Assembly: GCA_013368315.1 (NCBI GenBank)
Contig: JAACJM010000191.1
Location: 62,001-126,000, forward strand
Reading direction: 5' to 3'
Length of the DNA: 64,000 nucleotides
Source: Tetrapyrgos nigripes
Lineage: Eukaryota; Basidiomycota; Agaricomycetes; Agaricales; Campanellaceae
The notes under the pieces are model-generated. The model searched no databases, was not told the DNA's origin, and saw only the letters and a program-made list of their open reading frames with translations. A program made the translations under genes and the position numbers. Numbering within the stretch: the first letter of the stretch is position 1; every line of letters starts with the position of its first letter. Positions 44,668-54,834 of this stretch are shown in pieces.

Positions 44668-45110
44668 ATCCACTCACTCACTCACCGCTCCGGGAAAGGG
44701 TCAGCGCCGAAGCACATACTCTCCGTGGTCCCAACAAGGAAAGGGCAAGGTCCAGGGTCAAGCGACACTAAGCCCCGGGTAGACCATCTACCTAGTGTAC
44801 CGGACGACGTTAAACTAGCTACAAAGTAATTAAATTCATCATCTAAATCATCCTCTAAAGCAGGGATGTGACCAAGTTCTTTCCGTAACTCGAAAACATC
44901 GTGAATGAATTTTGCTGCGTGTGGTACCAAAAGCCAGTTGAAAATCTAGGATTTTAGGACTCAAGTTGGGTTTCTGAAAGTCTTCGGTCCGCAGTACCCC
45001 CACTTTGAAGAGGAACTTTTTCGTTTTGGCATCACCGTCGTCAATTGGCTATGAATGAGAGTGCTTTAGAAATATATGGATACAAATGTGCTTTAATAAT
45101 GAGATGTTCA
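44668..45110. other. Spacer with a short unidentified ORF
   Basis: A minus-strand ORF at 44682-44930 contains HDVFELRKELGHIPALEDD with no known domain. It could be a gene fragment. Confidence 0.25.
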
Positions 45111-48100
45111 TCAAAGTGTTCCCGGTCGTCCCAGCTCCCTTTCCAATGAGCCAACCCAAGATTTCTTGATACTCTCTTCCATCCCTAGCCCCACTTGCAC
45201 CAAACCCTTCAACACCGGTTCCCTCACGCTCTCGTGTCCAGGACCAGCAACCCCTCTCAATCCTTTATCCACCTTTCCATCCACGATTGCCAGAGCCGCA
45301 ATGGCGACAGGTAATCCGACCGTACGTGCCATAGCTGAATATCTGTCGTCTCCATACGCTATCAATGAAGACGTATGGATCTCTTCCTCCCCAGCACCAG
45401 GTGAGGTGGCGTTCACCCCGCCTGGTGAAGTCCGAGCAATAACTTCATGGGCCATGACAACCATATCCCTCTCATGAGGTGCATACTTCAGCTTGTGAGC
45501 CAACAAAATTGTAAACATATCCAGCGGAGTCATCGGTTCCTTGGGCAATCTCGGTAAACCCTCTCCAAACCCGACTCCAGTCCCGGACTGATCACTGAGC
45601 AACCATGACAAAGCCTGCGCATTCGTATTGCCTTCAGCACCTTGAGAATGAGCCCTCAGATCTACATGCTCTGCTTCAGGATGGAGTTCACGACGAAGGG
45701 CTTGAGAACGAGGGACTAGTTCGCGCCAGGATCGGATTTCTTGGATGGATCCGCCGAGTTCGAGAAGACCAAGAGATTTGAAGAAATGCATCAAGGTTGA
45801 GAATCCTCTGTACCTAATATTTTCGTCGTCAGCCATACAAGCTGAAGATGAAGATGAATCTTTTTACCTCAAGGTACCTCTGAGCAATGTCCTGAGACTA
45901 TGAATATCCCCAAGACCATAAGCCGCTGCGTAAGGGAAACTGTCTCGATTGGGTAAGCCTTCCAATGCAACTGTCGGTGAAATCGGAACGTTCTGGAAGT
46001 ATGACTCTAGCAGCCTACTTCCCGGGATTTCGTATTCCTGCTCAGAAGTCGTCAAACAACCTTCATTGAAAGGGAAGGAATGAGACGTAAACCTACCTTG
46101 CCTCTCAACTTGAAGCGCGCAGCATTAAGAGCAGCTGTCAATACACCCCTCGGACTCCAACTAAACTTGTACCTCAAGGGGCCCATATTTTCTAGTCCTA
46201 CATCTGGAGAAGGAAGACCTCCGCAAAACGAGATAAACGAGACAATTTGCTTATTCTGCGCTTGCAGTCTGCTAATTAATGAAATAGCTGAACAGTGGTC
46301 GATACCAGGGTCTAGACCTATTTCATTGAGCAGCAACACGTCAGAAGACAAAGCCCTGAAGTGGGTGGTTGATCAGCGAACTAGTACCAAAAACAAGAAA
46401 GGGCGAAGGCAAGTATAGAGCGTGGCCATGGTCACGGGGTCACCATCTAAAGCTATCGCGGGATGATACAGCCAAAAAAAACTCTAGATGAAAACTCACC
46501 GATCATGCAACTTTCTCATGTCATCGGATATATAGGAAGCAGTGACCAAATGCTTTTTCTGTTGAATACACAGCTCTGCAATTCCGGCGTGTAGGGGCAC
46601 GGGAAGAAGACTGGTACAGAGGGTCGCGAGTCAGTATTGAATTCTTGGCGCTGTTCGAAGATATTAGGGATCAGAATCTCTACCTTATGACAACGTCTGC
46701 CTGTCCAATCAACTCTTGAAGTGCAGTCTTATTCCCAACATTAATTTCCTTGTATTCGACAGAATTCCCTGTAGATGCAACGCGCCCGATCCGCCGGAGA
46801 TTGTTGAGCTCATATCCAGAGTTGCTGGCTAAAAGACCGCGGCAGAAGACGTATCAGAATTTCGTGGCACTCGGAAGACGAATATGAGAATGAGGAAATG
46901 AGATATAGAAAAAGCAAAACAACATGAGGTACAAGTTCTCATCCCGGTGAGGGAGTGAAGAAGAAAGTATTTTCCCTGGAGAAACAAGTACGAAGCACTC
47001 ACCAACGACTAACTTCACATCACTCCTCTCTGCCATCTTCTCCACGGCGGGCCCCGCAACCATTCCACTTCCTAACAGTAAGACACGTTTGGTTCTCAAT
47101 ACGCCTTGGTCTTGACCGGAGGGTTTCCTCGAAGGGTCTTGTGGAATTCCTGCTGGAGGGGTAAAGGTGGCAGGAGAGGGCTGCTCGTTCCTCCACGCAT
47201 CAACCTTCTTCCCCAACCACTCATGTTTATCCATCAATTTGCCACCCTGCGCAATCGTCGCTCTCCTAAGCTCCCCCTCTTCGTCGCTTTGTGCGTTCCA
47301 ACGACTCGGGTCTGAAGTTAGAAAAACGTTATTATACTGTGAGCATGTCTCTCGGCCAAAACCTCAAAAGACAAATTTCTACTCACCATACCGATCCAAA
47401 ACACCCTCCAGATACCTCATCACCCCATCCGAAAAGTGTACAGAGGCATCGAGTGGTATACTCGTCGGTAAAATATCCACCGCCATCATTTGGACCTCTG
47501 GTAACCCCTCTTGAACTTTAACTTTGTAAAAAGGATCCGACAATGTCGAAGATCTTTCCAAAAACTCTAAACCTCCTTCTGGATCACAGCTGATATCACC
47601 GACATTGAGACCTCTGGATGATTTCGGTGGTTTGCCTGATATGGGGAAGACGTGATGATGATGAAGGTGGGTATCGATAAGCTTTGCAAGAGGTAGTGCT
47701 TGTGCCAATTGTTCATTTGTCATTAGCCGGGGAAAGCCTGGGGACCATCCTGTACCATTGAGAAGGAGGGTGAGATACGGGTAGATCTGTAATGAAGTCC
47801 CAGTCAATATCGATTCCAGGGCGGAGGCTAGAGAGAGATTGTGAAAGGGAAGTGGAATAACTTTGATTGACAATATCATATCATAGTAGAAGTGAAATCG
47901 TATCGTATACAGCGTGTCAAGAGACACTTGCAGACAATGAAAACACGAACAAGGTGTTGTGAAGTATCGATCTCAGAAGGAAAAACACATACTCGTTCTC
48001 CAAAAACGCTCCCATACATTCCGGGATTGGCATAGTAATCAGCTCTATCAAAGTGAGTTGAACCATTGGTTGCAGGCGCAGTGCGTATGAAGTAGTCAGC

Positions 48101-49677
48101 TGGTTTGGCGTGGACAAGGTATATCTGTCAGAACGTGATTAGAAACGAGTGCTGTAGAGCAGAGAATGAGTGATGTGAGAGGAGAGCAAAGTGATAAGGG
48201 ACGGATAAGGAGGATGACGGTAGAACCTAGATTATTTCAGGGAACGACGCATTGCTTGTGACATGTACACCACAAAGTGACAAAGGATGACGAGCGAAAA
48301 GATGTAGATGCATCTATAGATCCGGGAAGCAGCGACAGGAAGAGAGATATGTATATGGAAAAGCCCACGAGCCCTCGAAAGAAGATATGTCTATAAATGA
48401 TAAACGAACCTTGCGAAGATCGGTATCTGCAAAGTCAAACGACGAATTTAAGATGGCGTCAGTGCTGACATTATCGCTGACGAAAGACTAGGAACGATTA
48501 CGAAAGGAGAAAGCAACATACCAGGATTCCGAACCAGTGAAGGTAGATCTTGAACCGAGACGTGTACTATGGGAAGCTCTTCAAGCATGGAAAGACAGCC
48601 TTGAGAGACATTTCCAGTCCTAACGTATCAAACATATTAGCAGACGCGTAAAGCAACGCAACTAATGAAGACAGTCTACCCCGTTAGTCCAATAACAAAG
48701 GGACCCAGTGCTGCAGGAGTGCCTTCGTTGGCGATACGTGTTCCAATAGCACGAAGAGAAGCACGAAGGGCAGATAAGGAAGGGAGTGTATGCGGCCGGG
48801 GGGTGTACTGGGTGATAAAAGGGTCAAAAAACAGGGGAAAACGCGCATATGGTCAACTTTGCTCACAAGGAAAGGAGATGCGACACCGAGTTCGAGATGA
48901 GAATGGGCCATAGAAGACAGTGATTCAAGCACCCCAGCGACTAATCCCATGGTCAGGAAACGCGTTTGAATCCAAGTATCGGTCATGACACGTACCTCCG
49001 GCAAACCAACCAAATCCAACAGTCCTTTTTCCATCCTCTTCGTTTGTCAAAAGCTCATAATCAATGAGGGTCGGTAAAAGGTTAGAATTAGAATCGTTAT
49101 CATTGTTAGCGAGGAAAGACGACAACAGGGGCATGTTGTATGTCTGGCCCTTGGCGGTATGCGAGAACAACAAAAAGGTTCGAGCGCAGTGCGATCCGCC
49201 AACTGGCGAAGGCAGAGAATTAAGCAAAAGCTCATTCAGCGGTGGCTCTTTGATTCCCAACACGACATGAGCTGCTTGAAGGTTGGGTCGGATAGTTGCG
49301 CCGGCCTGTATAGGTATCTCATTCAGTCAACTGTGTCTTGTCTGAAGAAATAGATATGGAATTGACGGATAGGTAATGTACAGAACGTGTTTTGGCTCCT
49401 TCCTGGCGTCACAACGGGTAGCTGACGAAAGAGGAATTGTGATGTTCGACGAGAAGACACTGGCACACACCTGTTCGTACTCCTTGTCGGTGAAAATCCT
49501 TCTGTCACATTGCTCAACGTGGACTTGTACGCCTCTGCGTTCCACCAAATCGTTGACTGCATCTGGAGTGAGCGGGGCGCGTCGTTCCCAGATGCGACAG
49601 GGGTCTTCTCGACGTATACCGACGGTCAGAGGAACGCGGCTTCTGGCGATGTTCTTGAGGTTCATGGTGGACTTCAT
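45111..49677 (-). CDS. Bifunctional lysine-ketoglutarate reductase/saccharopine dehydrogenase (alpha-aminoadipic semialdehyde synthase)
   Basis: Many-exon gene from ATG 49677 ([20 protein letters not shown]). The N-terminal half is a lysine-ketoglutarate reductase: [84 protein letters not shown] linker leads to a Rossmann start, [19 protein letters not shown], and the saccharopine dehydrogenase half: [55 protein letters not shown]. The enzyme would convert lysine plus 2-oxoglutarate to saccharopine and then to aminoadipate semialdehyde, the mitochondrial lysine catabolic route of animals and plants. In fungi the two steps of lysine synthesis are usually on separate proteins (LYS1, LYS9). All pieces read in one order with no frame break. 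Confidence 0.88.
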
Positions 49678-50039
49678 AGTCGTTGTTGGTGATTACCCCG
49701 GGTGCATGGAGAAACGAGATCCGAGACAAGTAGACTATACAGTATTCATTGTCACTGTCAGTGCATGATCCGTGACGGTAAGCTCACGCTAAAATTCCAC
49801 CTTGTCTCCTTTCCACCATCATGCATTATGCTTGACGCTCCTCGACCTGCTGCCATCAGAAAACTCGCTTCAGTTCATAAATAGTTAACGAGAATCGTTA
49901 CGGTATACTTTCCTCAGTTTTGTGGATTACAGACACTGCAGGTGCAGTTGACGCTGTCATTCAAGCGCGCCAACTTCAAGTTCGTAAGTAGTAAGTGGGC
50001 CAAACACATTTCAGAGCAGACAAAGAACAGACTACTGTA
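49678..50039. other. Promoter-side spacer of the LKR/SDH gene
   Basis: No gene is supported. It holds the upstream region of the LKR/SDH gene and ends at the TA flank of the next MITE. Confidence 0.3.
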
Positions 50040-50257
50040 GTATTTCGACCATATGACCGGCCACTTTGGTGTGTGACACGATACTTTTTGTTCCATGACA
50101 TGGCCGAATTACTATATTGGGAAAGTTTCCGGCATTGTCGGCGCTCCCACGGCCTTTTTTTGGGTAATAAAACACTCCAAAAAGCCTCTGTGATGCGTTA
50201 CTCGATACCAAATTGACCCTGACTGAGATGCGTTACGCGGTCATGTGGTCGAAATAC
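50040..50257. mobile_element. 218-bp MITE with TIRs and TA target duplication
   Basis: The left end GTATTTCGACCATATGACCG and the right end, reversed GTATTTCGACCACATGACCG, differ at one base in 20. TA flanks both ends (50038-50039 and 50258-50259). No ORF is present. The inner part includes repeated TAACGC-type motifs. It is related to the element at 38258-38546. Confidence 0.75.
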
Positions 50258-50801
50258 TACCTCTCGTCGCACAACGGCGACTGGTAGCCGAAGACGATGT
50301 GCACATTTTATGCCGAGTAGAAGTTCGGGAAGCATTTAGCAACCATCTTTCTAGTGCTTGGCAGGATATCTCTGCACTGTGCCAACGTCTCTCGGTTCAA
50401 TGTCGTCGCCATAGTTCGTCGTACAAACCCTCTGCCTTTTGTCTGCCTCGCTCTTGGATCCCGTTCTGCTGGCTGCATCGAGGGGCGAATTGACTAAGAG
50501 CTATGTACACTCGTGATACACATCCTCCGCATATTTCGTTGGTCCCTGATTGCCTGCCAGTAGTCTCAATAGCAAGAGGTGGTGCCTGACGATAATACGA
50601 AGCCTTCCTTGTTTCATCTGTTGAATTTATGACGAGGTATACATCTTTTTCTGCCGCATGGGAACACCTAGGGCTAGGCCACATGCATATAAAGGATGTA
50701 GAAGAATCAAACTCCTTCAAACATCTTCTCCGTCTTCCCCTCCCCATACTCTTGTGTCCAACCCAGTCCTTACTCCCTTCCACTCTCTTTCATAATCCGA
50801 C
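50258..50801. other. Upstream region of the secreted-protein gene
   Basis: No ORF is convincing. A TATA-like CATATAAAGG lies at about 50686-50695, roughly 110 bp before the ATG at 50802, and the last ~60 bases before the start are C/T-rich. Confidence 0.4.
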
Positions 50802-51785
50802 ATGAGACTCTCCTCAACCTTTGCAACCCTCGCAATTTTTGCCGCTTCCACTTCGGCAGCAGTCATTGACCGCCGCCAACTCATTGGCATAACCAATGGT
50901 GGTACCCCGGACGTCTTTACTTCCAGTAGCCAGCCCACGCGTACGACTCTTGTCGTTCCTCCCTCTGGCGCCTCGACCATCATCGACTCCTCCCCTATTG
51001 CAACCAACACTCCTCCTGCTGGCCCGACCATCATCGACTCCTCCCCTATTGCAACCATCACTCCTCCCACTGGTACAACCACCATCATCGACATCTTCCC
51101 TACCGACACCACATGTGCTGATGCCGAAGCACAGAAGGGAAGTTACCAAGGTCTGGTCAACGATCCCGTCTGTTCCTTCATGGTGGGTATACGTGTAGTA
51201 TATTTGTTTTGAGAGTATCTCTGACGCTTTCTTCCCTTATGTAGGTCGATGACTGCGTGAAAACCGTCGCTTCTTCCAACACTCCTTTCTATAGCATCAA
51301 CTCGTGCGCCGTCGCAGCTACTTGCGATGGTGTCGCAAACGTCCTTCAACTCGCTAAATGCTCTCAACCTTCACTCGCCGGCGTTGCTCAATCTCAACTC
51401 CCCAACCTCGATTTCTCGATTTACGCTGACATAGCTGGAGACTGCGCCTGGATTCCTGAGAGCCAGGGTGGTGCTTGCCCTATCACTCGTCAGAACTACG
51501 TATGTGTTTCTTTTTCGTTTCTCTGCTTTGGAGAGGATAAAATCTGACTTGTAATTTTTCACTTTACAGATCGACTGGTTCTACAGAACTCTTACGGAGT
51601 TGAATACCCCTGTTTGGCCTGAGTGAGTTCTTCAGACGTTTTTACTCTTCAGTGAATCTCACATTCACTTCCACAGCGTCGACACCGTCATTGAGAAGTT
51701 CTGGATGCCCATCCGCTCCTGGACCAACACTGGCGAGACTATTCCTTACCTCAACTTCAACGACTGGCTTCACTGGTCCAACTAG
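50802..51785 (+). CDS. Secreted Cys-rich protein with Thr/Pro-rich repeat insert (paralog 1)
   Basis: Four exons: 50802-51182, 51245-51499, 51570-51622 and 51677-51785, all with canonical borders. It starts with a clear signal peptide (MRLSSTFATLAIFAASTSAA). A Thr/Pro/Ser-rich region follows with two near-identical 17-residue units (TIIDSSPIATNTPPAGP at 50976, again at 51027) and a third shorter one. The conserved Cys domain comes next (AEAQKGSYQGLVNDPVCSF, VDDCVKTVASSN, IYADIAGDCAW, WFYRTL), ending ETIPYLNFNDWLHWSN. It is a paralog of the gene at 59363-60231, which lacks the repeat insert. Function is unknown; secretion is inferred from the signal peptide. Confidence 0.85.
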
Positions 51786-52199
51786 TCCATAACTCGCAAT
51801 TCGCTCGCAATAATACCCAACTCGAAACTTGGTACAATTTCTCGTGCTTTTTGTCTTAATTTATTGGGTGTAATTGGGGTTATAAGGAACAAGCTTTGTT
51901 GTATTTACTTGAGGTTACTGGAAATGCTATGACAATTCGTTTATTTCGGAGTGTCTTTATGCCAAGTCCAGACGAAGAATCTGCAACATCATAGTGCATT
52001 GACGTACATGTGCTTCGGCACCGATTGGAGAGCAAACTTAGCAGAACAAAGGGTATGAGGCTACGAGCGTAAGTATTCGACAACATTGCAAAAACAGATA
52101 TACCGATAAATACAATACAATTTACAAAGTACATTCTAGTATCTGTAAGACAAGCACAAGAGGATGAAGAAACGAGCTGAAAGCAATTCCTCTCCAAAA
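51786..52199. other. Convergent 3' spacer
   Basis: No gene was found between the secreted protein (+) and the C2H2 gene (-). Both 3' ends fall here. Confidence 0.35.
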
Positions 52200-52988
52200 C
52201 TAGCTGACAGCCTGAGTGATCCCTTGTCTGAGACGGTACCCTTTCCAGGCGTTGGCCAATCTATCGTCGTTCCACCAAGCATCTGACGAGAGTCTATAAC
52301 ACTCTGACTCCATACGGGCCGGGCCAAACCGATGTTTACCTCCATCACCAGGTAGAACTGGTCTGGGAATTTTGCTACGCGCAGCACGACGAAGGATCTG
52401 ACTAGATGGCGAAATAGAAATGGGAACGTCTGACTCGTCTTCAGTCTCGGGCATAGCCGATGATCGATTGCTTCTTCTCTTCTCTCCTGTATTCCCCTCG
52501 TTTTCTGTCCCTGCCGATCCAGCTGAATCGCTGGTTTCCCAGACCTTGTGACACTGCGTTCCAGCCTCACTTTCCAAATGTCTAATCAGCGCATCTATCC
52601 TCGCGAATGATTCTTGGCATCCTTCGCATGTGAATGAGGGGTGATTTATGTGGACTCGTTGCTCGTGTCGTTTACAATCGTGTTGACGGACGAAACCCAT
52701 GTTGCAATCCGGCCAATGGCATTTGAAGGATTTTTCTTCGTTGTGCGAGCGGATGTGATCTGCGTGGAAAGGAATGGAATGAGGAAGGGGTTGAAAAGAG
52801 TATAGATTGAGAATGATCAGATTGGCTTGATCAACACAGATGATAGATGACGCACTTTTCAGATCAAAGCTCCTCGTAAACGTGGTCCCACACCCAGGTA
52901 CGGGGCAAACAAAGGTAGTTTCCTGCCCCCTCTGATTATGACTAGCCTTTGCCGTTCTACCCGTCGCCACATTCCGTTTCGATACCAC
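52200..52988 (-). CDS. C2H2 zinc-finger transcription factor
   Basis: The coding text reads VATGRTAK, RGQETTFVCPVPGCGTTF, then an intron (about 52860-52762) after DLK. It continues NHIRSHNEEKSFKCHWPDC, CKRHEQRVH, and a third finger CEGCQESFARIDALIRHLES, ending at 52200. Two fingers are C-x4-C-x12-H-x3/4-H; the third lacks a clean second His pair. Fungal relatives are nuclear DNA-binding regulators. Upstream exons and the start are uncertain because the frame opens inside sequence that also reads as another coding frame (52859-53278). The C-terminal third is Ser-rich and basic. Confidence 0.6.
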   Translation of the reverse strand: MVSKRNVATGRTAKASHNQRGQETTFVCPVPGCGTTFTRSFDLKSASSIICVDQANLIILNLYSFQPLPHSIPFHADHIRSHNEEKSFKCHWPDCNMGFVRQHDCKRHEQRVHINHPSFTCEGCQESFARIDALIRHLESEAGTQCHKVWETSDSAGSAGTENEGNTGEKRRSNRSSAMPETEDESDVPISISPSSQILRRAARSKIPRPVLPGDGGKHRFGPARMESECYRLSSDAWWNDDRLANAWKGYRLRQGITQAVS

Positions 52989-53049
52989 GAGCGGAACGCT
53001 GGTTCCTCCGACGGTGACATGCGTAAGGCCATTGGTAAGACAGTGACTT

Positions 53050-53640
53050 CACTGCTTCTCGAGCTTGGAGATAGAATATGGGAGAAGGAACGAGAGACCT
53101 CCCTCAGGAAAGATAGCTCGATCACTCCTTCGTCGACCGAAGACACTTCAGACAGCGTCTCCAAGGATTCCTCAGACGATCCGGACACCGGCGTTGGCGT
53201 TGGCGGTGGACTTGGTTTCTCCGACTGCGACGTACTCGCAAACCAAAGACATCCTGGTACAGCGTTCACATGGATCATGAGGAGGTTCTTCGTTTGTGAC
53301 GCACTGAGAAACGTTCAGAAAAAAAAAAAGCGAAAAAAGCGAAGGACGAAGGGAACGTACTACTCACTTTAACTTTGCGCCTACGACAGTTTCGACATGC
53401 TATCTGGGCTCTTCTGCGTCCCGTGGGAATGAATGAAGATTGTTGAGCCTGAGAAGACAGCGAGGAATGTAATTCTTGTTCGTCTCCCTCTTCGACTACT
53501 TGCGAAAGGTAGTGCTCCTGGTCTAAAATTTCGTCAAGAACCATCTGCTCAGTGCCTGTTCCTTGTAGGCTCTGATTGGTCCCGTTCTTTCTCAGGAAGA
53601 CTGAGATAAGCTTCAAACGGGGCAGGAGAAGCAGGAAACG
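53050..53640 (-). CDS. Zn(2)Cys(6) transcription-factor module
   Basis: An exon ends IACRNCRRRKVK with a GTGAGT donor. After a ~75-bp intron the next exon starts CVTNEEPPHDPCERC and continues TRMSLVCEYVAV. Together they give the six-Cys binuclear cluster (C-x2-C-x6-C, C-x2-C-x6-C). Further coding text (ESLETLSEVSSVDEGVIELS) can be joined through a ~55-bp intron and runs toward the C2H2 gene. The protein start is not settled; the text upstream runs into the previous module with a frame change near 53560. It may be part of one larger gene with its neighbours. Confidence 0.55.
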
Positions 53641-54834
53641 ATGAAGCCACTGCTGCATGTACGTTGTTAGTCTGAACCAGTGAAGCATATCTAGATAAAT
53701 GCACATGGCCGCCTGAATTTGCTGCCTGAGGACGAATAACCTGGCCACGAGGATAAACAATTTCATCTCCATCGGATTCCTCTCCATCAAGATCTAGTTG
53801 AGCCCTAAAGGAACGAATGAAAGGTGGTATTGTAGGTTTGCTGGCATTAACATCATGATCCTTCTCCGTTGTTGACTCGACGTCGATATCGCGTTTAACC
53901 TCGGGTTCATCCTTCTCATCACCGAATGCCAGAGACCTGTTTCGCTTGCGAGCGAAGACGGCAGGTACCTCCTTGCGAGAGGTTGTAGAGGGAGTGGCAT
54001 AGTGACGAGATTGTGTGGGAGCGTCGAGAGGAACGAGGCTGGCGGTAGTGATGTGCTTCCTCGTGCCTGTTGCTGAAGAATGGGTCTTGCAGGCAGACGA
54101 GGTCGAAGTAGGAAAAAACTTCCTTGGATTTGGGAATCCGAAGAGAATGGCAGAGAGAAGAGGGGTCGACAGCATCTACGGCGTCCAACATTGGAGTGCC
54201 GGGAGAGAAGGTGTAGGTTGATGCTGAAGCAGCAGGCTGAGCATGCTCTTTGATGGGCTCAACCTCCTTGGCAGTCTCCGTAGTCAATGCACCATAGTCG
54301 CCGTATATCGAGGTCGCGAGGTCATCGAAGAGGGGTGCGTCGTTGAAATCGGAGTCCATTTCGAACGACGAGAGGTCGGCCATCAAAGGTGTATTGAAGT
54401 CGGGAGAGACGGGAGAGTCGAAGTTGTTGGGAGACAAGAACTCATCGTAGGGAGTGTCCATGAAAGGTGAAGTGAGGAACTCGTTCCCAGGGAATGAGTT
54501 GTGGTGAGAGGACCTAACATTGGACATCCTTTCCTTTCCTTTGAAGCTGGGTTCGGGCAAGGAGAATGTACAGTCAAGATTGAGCCGTTTACAACGCTGG
54601 CAGTGGGGAGGTACCTATGTGCAATTGTGAATCTTCAAAGAAAGCACCTCAGTCCCAGAGTGGACTTACACTGTCTTGAACGACGTCGCAACGAACTTTA
54701 CATTTACGACACGAGTGACAAGAATGCGTCTGAAAAGCGCTTTCAACGTTTTGAGTTGGTGAACAAGAAGCGAGACATACCCGTTGGACCCTTCCACTTC
54801 CAGGAAACTCCAGTTCCAAACATATTCTATCCAT
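53549..54834 (-). CDS. Zn(2)Cys(6) finger joined to a GCN4/CPC1-like activation region, no bZIP seen
   Basis: A first exon reads SCHSCRKCKVRCDVVQDS. After an intron (GTAAGT near 54668) the text continues VPPHCQRCKRLNLDC, completing a Zn2Cys6 cluster. The same exon runs straight on into GCN4/CPC1-like sequence: NEFLTSPFMDTPYDEFLS, SSATGTRKHITTASLVPLDA, PTQSRHYATPSTTSRKEVPAV, FARKRNRS. That last part normally precedes a bZIP domain, but no bZIP basic region or leucine zipper follows. A one-base frame change is needed at a run of six A at 54113-54118. It could be a chimeric or decaying regulator. Confidence 0.45.

Noticed and set aside
44394..44677. Short ORFs beginning CTIS on both strands
   Set aside because: They are translations of the two inverted ends of the MITE.
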